Shown here: positions 14,409 through 23,720 of the stretch, piece by piece
Layout: each line of letters opens with the position of its first letter
Numbering within the stretch: position 1 is the first letter of the stretch
Source: Rhodanobacter sp.
GTDB lineage: Bacteria > Pseudomonadota > Gammaproteobacteria > Xanthomonadales > Rhodanobacteraceae
Reading direction: 5' to 3'
Length of the DNA: 64,000 bases
NCBI GenBank assembly: GCA_004298045.1
Contig: SCRM01000005.1
Coordinates: 124,001-188,000 of the forward strand
The notes under the pieces: model-generated
Told to the model about the DNA's origin: nothing
The model's database searches: none
Seen by the model: only the letters and a program-made list of their open reading frames with translations
Program-made: the position numbers and the translations under genes

Positions 14409-15740
14409 ATGAGTGAATTGCCGTTGCAGGATATCGACCTTCTGATCGAGGCGCGCTGGGTGCTGCCGATCGAACCCAGTGGCGTGGTGCTTGACGACCA
14501 CGCCGTGGCGGTGGATGGCGACCGCATTGTCGGCGTGCTGCCGATCGCCGCCGCGCGCGCCGCGTACCGCGCGCGCGAGACCGTGGCGCTGCCCGAGCAC
14601 GCGCTGATCCCCGGCCTGGTCAATGCGCACACGCACAATCCGATGACGCTGCTGCGCGGGTTGGCCGACGACCTGCCGCTGATGACCTGGCTTACCGAGC
14701 ATATCTGGCCGGCGGAGGCCAAGGTGCTCGGCGCCGAATTCGTGCGCGACGGCGTGGAGCTGGCCGTGGCCGAGATGCTGCGCGGCGGCACCACGTGCGC
14801 CAACGAAAACTACTTTTTCCCGGATGCGATTGGCGCGACATACCGCAAACTCGGCTTTCGCGCCGTGGTCGGCCTGCCGGTGATCGAGTTCCCCACGCCG
14901 TGGGCGAAAACGCAGGACGAGTATTTCGAGCGCGCGGCCGCCGTGCATGACAGCTTTCGCGGCGAAGCGCTGCTCACCACCGCGTTTGCGCCGCATGCGC
15001 CGTACACCGTGTCGGACGAGAGTTTTGCCCGCATCCGCCTGCTGGCCGACCAGCTCGACGTCCCGGTGCACCTGCACCTGCACGAGACGGCACACGAGGT
15101 GGAGGACGAGAAGCAGAAGAGCGGCCTGCGCCCGTTCCAGCGGTTGCAGAAGCTGGGGCTGGTCAACGACCGCCTGATCGCCGTGCACATGACGCAGCTG
15201 ACCGACGGCGAGATCGCCGCCTGTGCCGAGGCCGGGGTGTCGGTGGTGCACTGCCCGGAGTCGAACCTCAAGCTTGCCTCGGGGTTTTGCCCGGCGGAAA
15301 AGCTGCGTCGCGCCGGGGTGAATCTCGCGCTTGGCACCGATGGGTGTGCGTCCAACAACGATCTGGACATGTTCGGCGAGATGCGCACCGCCGCGCTGCT
15401 GGCGAAGGCCGTGGCGCAGGACGCCTCGGCGTTCGATGCCGCCTTTGCGCTGCACGCGGCCACGCTGGGCAGCGCAAAGGCGATCGGGCTGGATGCGCGC
15501 ATCGGTTCGATCGAAATCGGCAAGCAGGCCGATCTCGCCGCGGTACGCTTGTCCGACATCGAGACCCAGCCGCTGTTCCACGTGGCCTCGCAGCTGGTGT
15601 ATGCCGCCGGGCGCCGGCAGGTGAGCGACGTGTGGATCGCCGGCAAGCGCAAGCTGGCCGACCGCGTGCTGGTGGACATGGACCTGGATGCGATCGGTGC
15701 CCGGACGCGTGCCTGGCGCGAGCGCATCGCGGCACACTGA
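14409..15740 (+). CDS. mtaD: TRZ/ATZ family amidohydrolase, probable 5'-methylthioadenosine/S-adenosylhomocysteine deaminase
   Basis: The 443-aa amidohydrolase has the metal-binding HxH within NAHTHNPM near residue 79, HLHETAHEV near 225, and the late GTDGCASNNDLDMFGEM motif with the catalytic Asp. These fit the MtaD/SsnA subgroup that deaminates MTA or SAH. ATG 14409 is used; an upstream in-frame ATG only adds non-conserved residues. It precedes ubiG, a SAM-dependent methyltransferase that makes SAH, which fits but does not prove the substrate. Confidence 0.8.
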   Translation: MSELPLQDIDLLIEARWVLPIEPSGVVLDDHAVAVDGDRIVGVLPIAAARAAYRARETVALPEHALIPGLVNAHTHNPMTLLRGLADDLPLMTWLTEHIWPAEAKVLGAEFVRDGVELAVAEMLRGGTTCANENYFFPDAIGATYRKLGFRAVVGLPVIEFPTPWAKTQDEYFERAAAVHDSFRGEALLTTAFAPHAPYTVSDESFARIRLLADQLDVPVHLHLHETAHEVEDEKQKSGLRPFQRLQKLGLVNDRLIAVHMTQLTDGEIAACAEAGVSVVHCPESNLKLASGFCPAEKLRRAGVNLALGTDGCASNNDLDMFGEMRTAALLAKAVAQDASAFDAAFALHAATLGSAKAIGLDARIGSIEIGKQADLAAVRLSDIETQPLFHVASQLVYAAGRRQVSDVWIAGKRKLADRVLVDMDLDAIGARTRAWRERIAAH

Positions 15741-15819
15741 GCGCTCCCGCGCCTTGTGGCAGATCACGGCGCGCGTACCGTGTGCCCCATAGACTCGCGT
15801 TTCGTGTGGAGGAGTTGCA

Positions 15820-16527
15820 ATGCCTGTGGCCGCCAATGTCAGTGCCGCCGAAATCGCCCGCTTCGACGAGCTTGCCTCGCGCTGGTGGGATCCGGACGGC
15901 GAGTCGCGCCCGCTGCATGACCTGAACCCGGTGCGGCTGGATTACATCGCGCAGCGGGTGCCCTTGCGCGGTGCGCGCGTGGCTGATGTCGGTTGCGGCG
16001 GCGGCCTCTTGAGCGAAGCCTTGGCAAAGGCCGGTGCGCAGGTGACCGGCATCGACCTCGGCGAGCGGGTGATCGACATTGCGCGCCTGCACCTGCACGA
16101 GTCGGCACTGACGGTGGACTATCGCCGGCAGTCGTCGGCGGAGCTCGCCCAGGCCGAGCCGGCTGCGTTCGATGTGGTGTGCTGCATGGAGCTGATCGAG
16201 CACGTGCCCGATCCGGCCGCCCTGGTGGTTGACCTGGCTGCGATGCTGAAACCCGGTGGCCGGCTCTTCATGTCCACCTTGAACCGCACGCCGGCGGCGT
16301 TTGGCGCGGCGATCCTTGGTGCGGAATACCTGTTGCGCCTGCTACCGCGCGGCACGCACCACTACGCGCAATTCCTCAAGCCGTCCGAGCTGGCGCGGCT
16401 GCTGCGGCATGCCGGGCTCGAACCGGACGATGTCAGCGGACTGGGCTACGACCCGCTGCGGCGCAAGGCATGGCAGAGCCGCGTCACGGCGGTGAATTAC
16501 CTTTTGTGCGCGCGGAAACCGGCGTGA
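15820..16527 (+). CDS. ubiG: Ubiquinone biosynthesis O-methyltransferase UbiG
   Basis: The 235-aa class I SAM methyltransferase carries out both O-methylations of ubiquinone synthesis. SAM motif I is VADVGCGGGLLSEALA near residue 54; the UbiG hallmarks FDELASRWWDPDGESRPLH and CMELIEHVPDP follow, and the C-terminal HHYAQFLKPSEL is standard. A GGAGGAG ribosome binding site precedes the ATG. Its stop overlaps the next gene's GTG (GTGA). Confidence 0.95.
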   Translation: MPVAANVSAAEIARFDELASRWWDPDGESRPLHDLNPVRLDYIAQRVPLRGARVADVGCGGGLLSEALAKAGAQVTGIDLGERVIDIARLHLHESALTVDYRRQSSAELAQAEPAAFDVVCCMELIEHVPDPAALVVDLAAMLKPGGRLFMSTLNRTPAAFGAAILGAEYLLRLLPRGTHHYAQFLKPSELARLLRHAGLEPDDVSGLGYDPLRRKAWQSRVTAVNYLLCARKPA

Positions 16528-17198
16528 GGGCGCTGCCAAACGTCCTCGATGGCGTGCTGTTCGATCTCGATGGCACGCTGGTGGACAGTGCCGCCGACCT
16601 GCATGCCGCGCTTGCGGTTTATTGCGCTGAAGTCCGCGCGGCCGTGCCGCCGTACGCGGCCGTGCGCGCCGTGGTGTCGCGCGGCAGTCGCGCGATCCTG
16701 CGCTGTGCCTTTGCCGAGGACGACGCTGCCCTCGCCCCGCGCGTGGCCCGCTATCTCGCGATTTACCGCGACATGCTCGCTACCCGTACCCGGCCGTTCG
16801 CGGGTATCGCCAAGTTGCTGGGCGCGATGGAAGGCGCCGGTCTGCGTTGGGGCATCGTCACCAACAAGCCGGGTTTTCTTGCCGACGAGCTGGTGCGCCG
16901 CCTTGGCTGGGGCACGCGTGCAGCTGCCGTCGTCAGCGGCGACACCCTGCCGGTGAAAAAGCCCGATCCGGCACCGGTGCTGCTGGCTTGTGAACGGGCC
17001 GGCGTGCGTCCGGCGCACGGTGTCTTCGTCGGCGACGACGCGCGCGACGTCGAGGCCAGCCATGCGGCTGGCATGTTTGCCATCGCGGTCGAATGGGGTT
17101 ATCTCAACGACGAGGATCCGCACGCCTGGGGCGCCGATGCTGTGGTGGCCACACCGCCTGCGTTGGCGCGTTTGCTCGGGCTGGGAGTGGCGGCGTGA
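16524..17198 (+). CDS. gph: HAD-family phosphatase, phosphoglycolate phosphatase/MupP type
   Basis: The 224-aa HAD hydrolase has motif I LFDLDGTLVDS near residue 13, motif II VTNKPGF, the conserved motif III Lys in VKKPDPAPV, and motif IV FVGDDARDVEAS. Members next to ubiG are annotated as Gph or as the MurNAc-6-phosphate phosphatase MupP; sequence alone does not separate these. The GTG start overlaps the ubiG stop and its own stop overlaps the next GTG, so the three genes appear translationally coupled. Confidence 0.85.
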   Translation: MRALPNVLDGVLFDLDGTLVDSAADLHAALAVYCAEVRAAVPPYAAVRAVVSRGSRAILRCAFAEDDAALAPRVARYLAIYRDMLATRTRPFAGIAKLLGAMEGAGLRWGIVTNKPGFLADELVRRLGWGTRAAAVVSGDTLPVKKPDPAPVLLACERAGVRPAHGVFVGDDARDVEASHAAGMFAIAVEWGYLNDEDPHAWGADAVVATPPALARLLGLGVAA

Positions 17199-18094
17199 GC
17201 GAGTCAGACGAACAGGCCGACGCGGTGGAAGCAGCGCCGCCATCCGCGCCACCGACGCCACTGCAGGCGATCCAGAGCTATGTCGACAAGTGGCTCACGG
17301 TGCAGCCAGCGCAACATCTGGCGCTGGTGTTCGTCAAACCGGAGCGCTATCTCGGCCACCTTGCGCTGGCAGCGCTGGAGCAGGAGATCATTGCCGCCGC
17401 CTACGGCATTCGCGAGCCGACGGTGGCACTCAACAAACTCAACTGGTGGGCGGAAGAACTCTCCGGCGCGATGGTCACCGGTGGCCACCACCCGCTGACC
17501 CAGGCGCTGTTTGCCGATCCGCGTGCGCAGGAGATTTCGGCCGAGCTGTGGATGGCTCCGGCGCTCGCCGCCATGGCGCAATTTGAAGACGGCACGCCAG
17601 CGGATTTTGCCGCCCAGCTGCTGGCGGCCACGCCGATGCACGGGGCGCTGGCGCGGCTGGAAACGGCATGGTGGTACGGGCCTGCGGCCAATGCGACGCG
17701 CGCCGAACGCGAGGCAGTGCTCAGCCATGTACTGCACGTGCTGCGCCGGCTTGAGGACGATGCCGACCGCGACCGCCTGCCGCTGCCGATGGCGCAGCTC
17801 GCGCGTTACGACCTCGCGCGCAATGCGCTGGCAACCCCCAGCGCTGCCCGCAACGGCGCCATCGGCGCCCAGCTCGAGGACATCCAGGCGGCCTGGCGCG
17901 AGGCTGCGTGCTTGCCCGGGCCGCTCAGCGTGTTCCGCGCACTGGAATCGTATGAGGCGCGGCGCCTGCTGCGCCATTCGCGACGTGCCGGCGACGTGCT
18001 CAAGGCCTTGCAGCATGGGCAGCACAGCAATTACGGCACGACCTGGGCCGCCTGGCGCGCGGCGTCGCGCTGGCAGCGCCACACCAGCAGCTGA
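17195..18094 (+). CDS. Squalene/phytoene synthase-like protein with altered aspartate motifs
   Basis: The 299-aa all-alpha protein resembles the trans-isoprenyl diphosphate synthase HH family. The segment VALNKLNWWAEELSGAM corresponds to the first substrate region, where real phytoene synthases have RLQWWRDAL-like sequence and an upstream Asp-rich motif. Here the first Asp motif is missing or changed. The second region reads RRLEDDADRDRLPLPM. It may therefore lack synthase activity, like the NDUFAF6-type homologues. It is translationally coupled to the phosphatase gene. No carotenoid genes are nearby. Confidence 0.65.
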   Translation: MSESDEQADAVEAAPPSAPPTPLQAIQSYVDKWLTVQPAQHLALVFVKPERYLGHLALAALEQEIIAAAYGIREPTVALNKLNWWAEELSGAMVTGGHHPLTQALFADPRAQEISAELWMAPALAAMAQFEDGTPADFAAQLLAATPMHGALARLETAWWYGPAANATRAEREAVLSHVLHVLRRLEDDADRDRLPLPMAQLARYDLARNALATPSAARNGAIGAQLEDIQAAWREAACLPGPLSVFRALESYEARRLLRHSRRAGDVLKALQHGQHSNYGTTWAAWRAASRWQRHTSS

Positions 18095-18215
18095 GAGAGC
18101 CGGGAAAGCGTCGCCAAAACACAGCGTTTCCGCCAGCGCACTGTTGCAACCGGTGCGATAGCCCCCATATTGGCGGCTTCGATAACGTCGCGGCACACTG
18201 TTTTTGGAACTCCGC

Positions 18216-19157
18216 ATGCAAAGTCATGAAACCACCGCCCGCCGGATGCCGGATGTGGCGACCCAGGCCCAGCCGCAATTGCATGGTGCACTGGACTGGG
18301 TTGGCATGGATGGCGTCCAGACCCGCGTGGCGTTCGACGCCGGTGACGGCGAGGTGCAAAAGCTCGCGGCCCAGGTTGGTGTATTCGTCAATCTGACGCG
18401 GCCGGATCGGCGCGGCATCCACATGTCGCGGCTCTACCTGCTGGTCGACCGTGGCCTCGGTGGGCAGCCGCTTGGTGCGGCCATGCTCGAGAATCTGCTG
18501 CGCGAGTTGCTCGCTTCGCATGCCGGGCTGGCGGATCGCGCACGGCTGCATCTGGCGTTCCATGCGCTGGTGCGCCGCCGCGCGCTGCGCAGTGAGCACA
18601 GTGGCTGGCGCGATTACCCGGTCAGCGTTGATGCCAGCCTCGACGCGACGGGCTTCCACCTGGAGTTCGGCACCGAGGTGGTGTATTCCTCGACCTGTCC
18701 GGCGTCGGCGGCGTTGGCGCGCCAGCTGATCCAGGATCAATTCGCACACGATTTTGCCGAAGGCGCGGCGGTCGAGCGCTCTGCGGTGCTGGCGTGGCTG
18801 GGCAGCGAGCGCGGCATTGTCGCCACCCCGCATGCGCAGCGCAGCGTCGCACGGCTCGCCCTGCGCCTCGCGCCCGGCGCGGCGTTCGATCTCGTCGGTA
18901 CGCTCGATCACGTCGAGCAGGCGTTGGGTACGCCGGTGCAGACTGCCGTGAAGCGCGAGGACGAGCAGGCGTTTGCGCTGGCCAACGGCGGCAACCTGAT
19001 GTTTTGCGAAGATGCGGCACGCCGCATTCAGCGCGCCTTGAACGCCGACGCACGCGTGGCCGATTTCCGGGTGCGGGTCGAGCATCAGGAAAGCCTGCAT
19101 CCGCATGACGCCGTGGCGTTTGCGAGCAAAGGTGTTGCCGGCGGTTACGAGGCCTGA
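18216..19157 (+). CDS. folE2: GTP cyclohydrolase FolE2 (type IB)
   Basis: The 313-aa protein makes dihydroneopterin triphosphate from GTP, the first step of folate synthesis. Family marks are RMPDVATQ at the N-terminus, RRGIHMSRLY, the active-site Cys in YSSTCPASAALARQ, and the C-terminal EHQESLHPHDAVAF with the catalytic Glu. FolE2 uses metals other than zinc and is often induced by zinc limitation. No clear Zur box was found in the 121-bp upstream gap. ATG 18216 is preferred over an in-frame TTG four codons upstream. Confidence 0.92.
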   Translation: MQSHETTARRMPDVATQAQPQLHGALDWVGMDGVQTRVAFDAGDGEVQKLAAQVGVFVNLTRPDRRGIHMSRLYLLVDRGLGGQPLGAAMLENLLRELLASHAGLADRARLHLAFHALVRRRALRSEHSGWRDYPVSVDASLDATGFHLEFGTEVVYSSTCPASAALARQLIQDQFAHDFAEGAAVERSAVLAWLGSERGIVATPHAQRSVARLALRLAPGAAFDLVGTLDHVEQALGTPVQTAVKREDEQAFALANGGNLMFCEDAARRIQRALNADARVADFRVRVEHQESLHPHDAVAFASKGVAGGYEA

Positions 19158-19167
19158 TCGGCGACGC

Positions 19168-19440
19168 TCAGTGCCGGTGATGGTCGTCGTGGACGCGCTC
19201 CCAGCGCGGAAACACGAAGCGCTCGGGCACCGGGTCGTCGCCGCCCTCGCAATACGGCTGGCAGCGCAGGAGCCGCCACGCCGTCAAGAGGCAGCCACGC
19301 AAGGGGCCGAAGCGGTGGATGGCGATCCGTGCATAATCGGAGCAACTGGGGTAGAAACGACAACGTTTTCCCAACAGCGGGCTGATCCAGCGTTTGTACT
19401 GGCGCAGCAAAAATAGCAATGGTCGGGCAACGAGGCTCAA
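19168..19440 (-). CDS. yidD: Membrane protein insertion efficiency factor YidD
   Basis: About 90 residues carry the full YidD domain: [20 protein letters not shown], then [20 protein letters not shown] and GGDDPVPE. It assists YidC-dependent insertion. No ATG fits; the proposed start is TTG 19440 ([17 protein letters not shown]). The frame remains open far upstream, antisense to dksA, but that part is not protein-like. The tail is rich in Asp and His. It ends 10 bp from the convergent folE2 stop and is away from its usual rnpA-yidC neighbours. Confidence 0.85.
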   Translation of the reverse strand: MSLVARPLLFLLRQYKRWISPLLGKRCRFYPSCSDYARIAIHRFGPLRGCLLTAWRLLRCQPYCEGGDDPVPERFVFPRWERVHDDHHRH

Positions 19441-19492
19441 ATCGGCAGCACGGCGGGCTTCGGGAAGGCTTGCAAGTATCCCAGAAGCTGGC

Positions 19493-19521
19493 TTGCCGGT
19501 GCAGGATACATGGGCTATAAC
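19493..19521 (+). promoter_or_regulatory. Sigma70-type promoter for dksA
   Basis: TTGCCG at 19493-19498 and TATAAC at 19516-19521 have the ideal 17-bp spacing. A start point near 19528 leaves a short leader of about 27 nt that includes GAAGGA just before the ATG. Confidence 0.65.
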
Positions 19522-19554
19522 ACCCGGCCGCCACGGCAAAAACGGTGAAGGAAT

Positions 19555-20748
19555 ATGGCGAAAACCACGCGCAGTTCGACCTCCGCCAAATCGACCAAGG
19601 GGAAGGTACCGGCCCGGGCGCGTGACGCCGCGGTGGGCAAGGCAAAACCGGTGGCAGCCCGGCCGTCGAAGGCGGGCGCCAGAAAGCCGGCAACCAAGCC
19701 GGTTGCCAAGAAGCCCGCCGCGCGCAAGCCGGCGGCCACCAAGGCGGTTGCCAAGCCGGCGGTGAAGAAATCCGCCGCCAGGCCGATGAAGAAGACAGCG
19801 GCGGGCAAGGCAAAGCCGACGGTCAAGTTGCCCGCAGCACGGAAGCCGGCAACACAGAAGACGGCGGTGAAGAAGCCGGTGGCAAAGACGCCGGTTGCAA
19901 AGAAACCCGTGGCAAAGAAGCCCGTGGCAAAGAAGCCCGTGGCGACCAGGCAGACGGCCAAGCCGGTTGCCCGGAAGCCGATGCCGTCGACAAAACCGGT
20001 GGCGACAAAAACCACCAGGGTCGCCAGCCACGCCAAGTCGGGTGTCGCGGCCAAGCCGGCAGCGCATGCGCACAAGGAGCCGGTCCACCAGCACAAGGAG
20101 CCGGCACACGCGTTGCCCCACGTGGCCAAGCCGATGCCGCCGGCAGCAACGTTCAAGCGGCCGCTGCCGAAAGGCAAGGTCGCCACGGCAACCACGATGG
20201 TGCTGCCGCGCGGTTTGCAGCACCCCCACCCCTCGCCAACGAAAAACGCCTTATCCGCAATGAATAAATCTGCTGCAAAGACCAAAGACGATGGCATTAC
20301 CCGTGAAGATGGGCGCTACGCCTTGCCTGCGACCTCGCAGATCTCCTTGCCGAAGGGTTATCACCCTGCGGAGAACGAGGAGTACATGAACCCGAAGCAT
20401 CTCGCGTATTTCCGCGACAAACTGCGCGACTGGCGCGCGCAGTTGGTGGAAGAGTCGCGGCAGACCATCGACAACCTGCGCGATGAAGTGCGCGATGTGG
20501 GGGACGAGGCCGAGCGCGCCACGCGCGAGACCGAGAACTCGCTGGAGCTGCGCACCCGCGACCGCTACCGCAAGCTGATCGCCAAGATCGACAAGGCGCT
20601 GCGCCGCATTGAAGACGGCAGCTACGGCTATTGCGAAGAGACCGACGAGGAGATTGGCATCGAGCGCCTGGACGCGCGTCCCATTGCCACGCTGTCGCTC
20701 GATGCGCAGGAGCGACGCGAGCATTTGCAAAAGCAAATGGGCGACTGA
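19555..20748 (+). CDS. dksA: RNA polymerase-binding factor DksA with long Lys/Ala/Pro-rich N-terminal extension
   Basis: The 397-aa protein ends in a DksA domain (about 250-397). Its coiled-coil keeps the tip Asp (VGDEAERAT aligns with E. coli D71-P-V-D74-R-A76, the second Asp being Glu), and [11 protein letters not shown] is intact. The zinc finger has one cysteine ([10 protein letters not shown]), the other three being replaced, so zinc binding is unlikely. Residues 1-235 are a histone-H1-like KPVAKK/AAKP repeat tail of high positive charge. An internal ATG at 20260 would give a 162-aa protein of normal DksA size. A promoter precedes ATG 19555. Confidence 0.88.
   Translation: MAKTTRSSTSAKSTKGKVPARARDAAVGKAKPVAARPSKAGARKPATKPVAKKPAARKPAATKAVAKPAVKKSAARPMKKTAAGKAKPTVKLPAARKPATQKTAVKKPVAKTPVAKKPVAKKPVAKKPVATRQTAKPVARKPMPSTKPVATKTTRVASHAKSGVAAKPAAHAHKEPVHQHKEPAHALPHVAKPMPPAATFKRPLPKGKVATATTMVLPRGLQHPHPSPTKNALSAMNKSAAKTKDDGITREDGRYALPATSQISLPKGYHPAENEEYMNPKHLAYFRDKLRDWRAQLVEESRQTIDNLRDEVRDVGDEAERATRETENSLELRTRDRYRKLIAKIDKALRRIEDGSYGYCEETDEEIGIERLDARPIATLSLDAQERREHLQKQMGD
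19868..19944 (+). repeat. 15-bp tandem repeat in the dksA tail region
   Basis: About five consecutive units close to AAGAAGCCCGTGGCA encode repeats of K-K-P-V-A. Two or three adjacent units are identical, so the tract may vary in length between strains without breaking the frame. Confidence 0.8.
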
Positions 20749-20771
20749 CCATCGCACGCACCGCTGCAACG

Positions 20772-20798
20772 AAAAGCCCCGTAACCTGCGGGGCTTTT
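20772..20798. terminator. Bidirectional terminator between dksA and sufE
   Basis: AAAAGCCCC and GGGGCTTTT form a 9-bp stem around GTAACCTGC. It lies 24 bp after the dksA stop and 23 bp past the convergent sufE stop, so it can serve both. Confidence 0.8.
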
Positions 20799-20820
20799 CG
20801 CATCCGGTGACTTGAGTTGG

Positions 20821-21270
20821 TTACTTGCCGCCGGCCGCGACGGCGGCAGCGTAGCCCTTGAGTTTTTTCAGCGTGGAGGCCAAGCCGTTTGAACGGGTTG
20901 GCGACAGATGCTTGGCCAGGCCGATGGCCTGGATGAACTCGGGCTCGGTGGCGACGATTTCTGCCGCCGAGCGGTCCGAATACACGCGCAACACCAGCCG
21001 CAGCAGACCGGAAACGATGGCGGAGTCGCTGGTTGCCTCGAAGTGCATGCACTGCGCGTTGCCGCTGGGCACCAGCCACACCATCGACTGGCAACCCTGC
21101 ACGCGCCATTCCTCCACCTTGTACTGGTCGGCCAGCGGCGGCAGCTCGCGACCAATGTCGATCAAATACTGGTAACGCTCACTCCAGTCGGTGAAGTAGG
21201 CGAACTCTTCGGCAATGTCGCGCTGCGCCTGGGCGGCGTCGCCGGTGGTGGTCGTTGCAGTGGCATCCAT
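20821..21270 (-). CDS. sufE: Cysteine desulfuration protein SufE
   Basis: The 149-aa SufE-domain protein accepts persulfide sulfur from a cysteine desulfurase for Fe-S cluster assembly. The acceptor cysteine lies in RVQGCQSMVWL, and the SNGL motif near the C-terminus is intact. ATG 21270 is used; an in-frame GTG seven codons upstream is possible. No suf operon is nearby; cysS lies upstream on the same strand across a 208-bp gap where I saw no clear promoter. Confidence 0.93.
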   Translation of the reverse strand: MDATATTTTGDAAQAQRDIAEEFAYFTDWSERYQYLIDIGRELPPLADQYKVEEWRVQGCQSMVWLVPSGNAQCMHFEATSDSAIVSGLLRLVLRVYSDRSAAEIVATEPEFIQAIGLAKHLSPTRSNGLASTLKKLKGYAAAVAAGGK

Positions 21271-21478
21271 GTGCGCATTATCGCGCGTCACGTTGCGACC
21301 GGCGGGTGACGCATGTCACCTGGGGTGCGGCGGTGGAAACCGGGCAGGCGAGGCAAGGCGGTTTTACGCCCGTTTGCGGGGTGGTTTGCGGCCCCTTGGG
21401 GACAGTGGGCAGAGCAAAGTGCGGCCAAGACGGCACCGTCGCCTGGGTCTCGGCCGCCCAGGCGCCCAGGCAGTGCGA

Positions 21479-22855
21479 TCACGCCTTGCTGATGCTCCAG
21501 CGCGTGCCGTTTGCGCCGTCCTCGATCGTCACGCCCATCGCCGTCAGCTCGTCGCGGATGGCATCGGCGCGGGCGAAGTCGCGCGCGCCGCGCGCGGCGC
21601 GGCGCGCTTCCAGCAAGGCTTCGACGTGGGCCGCATCGATATCCGGGTTGCCGCTGCGCTGGAACCAGTCCCGGGGCTTCTGCTGCAACAGGCCAAGCAG
21701 CGCACCGCCGCCGAGCAGTTCGGCTTTCGCCCGTGGCGTACGCTCGCGGCGTGCGGCATCGGCGAGCAACGCCAGTTCGGCCAGCGCCTGCGGCGTGTTG
21801 AGGTCGTCGCACAGCGCGGCTTCGATCTTTGCCGGTACCGGCAAGGGAGCTGCGGTAGGGGCGATATCCGCAAGATCGCGCAGCACGCGGTACCAGCCAT
21901 CCAGCGTGCTGGCCGCCTGCTGCAACGAGTCGTTGGACCAGTCCAGCGGCTGCCGGTAATGGCCACTCATCAAGCGCAGGCGCAGGGCTTCGGCGGGATG
22001 CTGCTGCAGGGCGGCATGCAGTTGCAGCACGTTGCCGAGCGATTTGGACATCTTGCGGCCGTCGAAGGTGAGCATGCCGTTGTGCAGCCACCAGCGTGCA
22101 AAAGTCTTGCCGCCATGCGCGCAGGTGGATTGCGCCACCTCGTTTTCGTGGTGCGGGAACAGCAGATCCACGCCGCCGGCGTGGATGTCGATGGTTTCGC
22201 CCAGATGTGCGGCGCTCATCGCCGAGCACTCGATGTGCCAGCCGGGACGACCACGCCCCCACGGGCTGTCCCAGCCTGGCAACTCCGGCGTGGAAGGTTT
22301 CCACAAGACGAAATCGGCCGGGTTTTTCTTGTACGGCGCCACTTCGATGCGCGCGCCGGCGATCAGTTCGTCGGTATCGCGGCCCGAGAGCTTGCCGTAA
22401 TCGGGGTAGCTCGAAACGTCGAACAGCACGTGGCCATCGGCGGCGTACGCGTGGCCGCCGGCGATCAGGTTTTCGATCATCGCGATGATCGGCGCGATGT
22501 GTTCGGTGGCGCATGGCTCGACGTCGGGCGGCGCAATGCCCAGCTGCGCCATGTCCGCGCGATAAGCCGCCGTGAACCTGTCGGTGATGGTGCCGATCGG
22601 CACGTGCTGGTCGAGCGCCGCGGCGTTGATCTTGTCGTCGACGTCGGTGATGTTGCGCGCGTACACCACGTGCGGGTAATGCCGGCGCAGGAGCTTCGCC
22701 AGTACGTCGAACACCACTGGCCCGCGCGCATTGCCGACGTGCACGTAGTTGTAGACCGTGGGGCCGCACACGTACATCGTCACCCGCTCGGGATCGAGCG
22801 GCACGAACACTTCGGTGCGGCGGGTGAGGCTGTTGTAGAGCGAAATCGGCGGCAT
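21479..22855 (-). CDS. cysS: Cysteinyl-tRNA synthetase
   Basis: The 458-aa class I synthetase has the zinc-site Cys in [19 protein letters not shown], which includes the HIGH-like HVGN, the WHIECSAMS motif, and KMSKSLGN. The length fits E. coli CysS (461). ATG 22855 gives [15 protein letters not shown]. It is divergent from the glycine-zipper gene, with 166 bp between starts. On the minus strand TTAAGAT around 22893-22899 could be its -10. Confidence 0.97.
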   Translation of the reverse strand: MPPISLYNSLTRRTEVFVPLDPERVTMYVCGPTVYNYVHVGNARGPVVFDVLAKLLRRHYPHVVYARNITDVDDKINAAALDQHVPIGTITDRFTAAYRADMAQLGIAPPDVEPCATEHIAPIIAMIENLIAGGHAYAADGHVLFDVSSYPDYGKLSGRDTDELIAGARIEVAPYKKNPADFVLWKPSTPELPGWDSPWGRGRPGWHIECSAMSAAHLGETIDIHAGGVDLLFPHHENEVAQSTCAHGGKTFARWWLHNGMLTFDGRKMSKSLGNVLQLHAALQQHPAEALRLRLMSGHYRQPLDWSNDSLQQAASTLDGWYRVLRDLADIAPTAAPLPVPAKIEAALCDDLNTPQALAELALLADAARRERTPRAKAELLGGGALLGLLQQKPRDWFQRSGNPDIDAAHVEALLEARRAARGARDFARADAIRDELTAMGVTIEDGANGTRWSISKA

Positions 22856-23021
22856 CGGCGTTCCGGGCGAAGTGCGGCAGGCAAGCCGCGCATCTTAACA
22901 AGGTGTAAGCGCACGACGCGGCGCGACGTCGCATGGTGGCGATTCTAAGCCTTGATTCAGTGTGGTTTTGCTGCAATCGGCAATGCGGAGAGCCCGCATT
23001 CGACGTCGTCCGGAGTTCACC

Positions 23022-23552
23022 ATGCACAAGCCGTTTCTCGCCGTGTTGCTGCTGGCGCTGACTGCCACTGCTGCGCAGGCCCAGAACACGCGCTACGCCA
23101 ATGCCGGCAGCGCCGACGCGCATTACGGCTGGGCCGACGTGCTGCGCGTGGACCCGGTGTACGCCGTCACCCGCACCCAGGTGCCGCGCCAGCAGTGTTA
23201 CGACGAGCAGGTGGTGCAGCAGGATCGCGGCAACAGCACCGCCGGCACCATCCTTGGCGCGGTGGTGGGCGGCGTGCTCGGCAACACCATCGGCAAGGGT
23301 GATGGCCGCAAGGCCGCCACGGTGGTTGGCGCAGTGGCGGGTGGCGCGGTGGGCAATCGCGTTTCCGACCACGGCGGCAGCTACGCCACCACGCAAACCC
23401 GCTGCCGCGAGGTGAGCGCGGTGAGCGAGCAGCGCCAGATCATGGGTTATGACGTCGAATACCGCTATCGCGGCGAGGTGTACGAGTCACGCCTCAACTA
23501 CGACCCGGGCGAGCGCCTGCGCGTGCGGGTGAGCGTGACGCCGGCCGATTGA
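23022..23552 (+). CDS. Secreted glycine zipper 2TM domain protein
   Basis: The 176-aa protein has a signal peptide (MHKPFLAVLLLALTATAAQAQ, probable cut after AQA). It then has a glycine-zipper segment from about 73 to 120, with repeated GAVVGG, GNTIGKG and GAVAGGAVGN. Such proteins sit in the envelope or outer membrane; the molecular role of this subfamily is not established. Three cysteines remain in the mature part. It starts at ATG 23022. A TTGACC at its stop codon may belong to the arg operon promoter. Confidence 0.8.
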   Translation: MHKPFLAVLLLALTATAAQAQNTRYANAGSADAHYGWADVLRVDPVYAVTRTQVPRQQCYDEQVVQQDRGNSTAGTILGAVVGGVLGNTIGKGDGRKAATVVGAVAGGAVGNRVSDHGGSYATTQTRCREVSAVSEQRQIMGYDVEYRYRGEVYESRLNYDPGERLRVRVSVTPAD

Positions 23553-23579
23553 CCGGGCATGTTGCATAGCAGCGAAAAT
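23549..23579 (+). promoter_or_regulatory. Possible promoter upstream of the arg leader
   Basis: TTGACC at 23549-23554 overlaps the previous gene's stop. GAAAAT at 23574-23579 matches four of six -10 positions, but the 19-bp spacer is long. A start near 23586 would leave about 245 nt of leader before argF'. Confidence 0.3.
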
Positions 23580-23585
23580 GCCGGC

Positions 23586-23720
23586 ATGATGCAGGCTCGC
23601 TCGACCGGAACCATGATGTCTTCAGCCGCCTATACCGCCAATGTCCTGACCAGCGCCCGCATGGCCGCCGGCATGACTTCGCGCGCGCGCCGACCGTCGG
23701 GTAGCCATCCGGCCGGGTAG
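23586..23720 (+). CDS. Putative arginine leader peptide
   Basis: This 44-codon ORF (in-frame internal ATGs at 23613 and 23661) runs in the 277-bp gap before argF'. Near its end it encodes TSRARRPSGSHPAG, with three Arg codons in four (CGC GCG CGC CGA, 23682-23693), including CGA, which I expect to be rare in such a GC-rich genome. Its last codons and TAG overlap GGCCGGGT at 23711-23718, which is perfectly complementary to the left arm of the downstream terminator. This is the layout of ribosome-mediated attenuation. No good Shine-Dalgarno is visible for any start, so translation is inferred. Confidence 0.4.
   Translation: MMQARSTGTMMSSAAYTANVLTSARMAAGMTSRARRPSGSHPAG

Noticed and set aside
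18095-18215. A Zur operator before folE2
   Set aside because: No convincing palindromic AT-rich Zur-type site could be picked by eye in the 121-bp gap.
19441-20229. A 263-residue N-terminal extension of YidD
   Set aside because: It is the antisense image of the dksA repeat tail (Leu/Gly/Cys/Arg repeats) and no YidD homologue has such a region.
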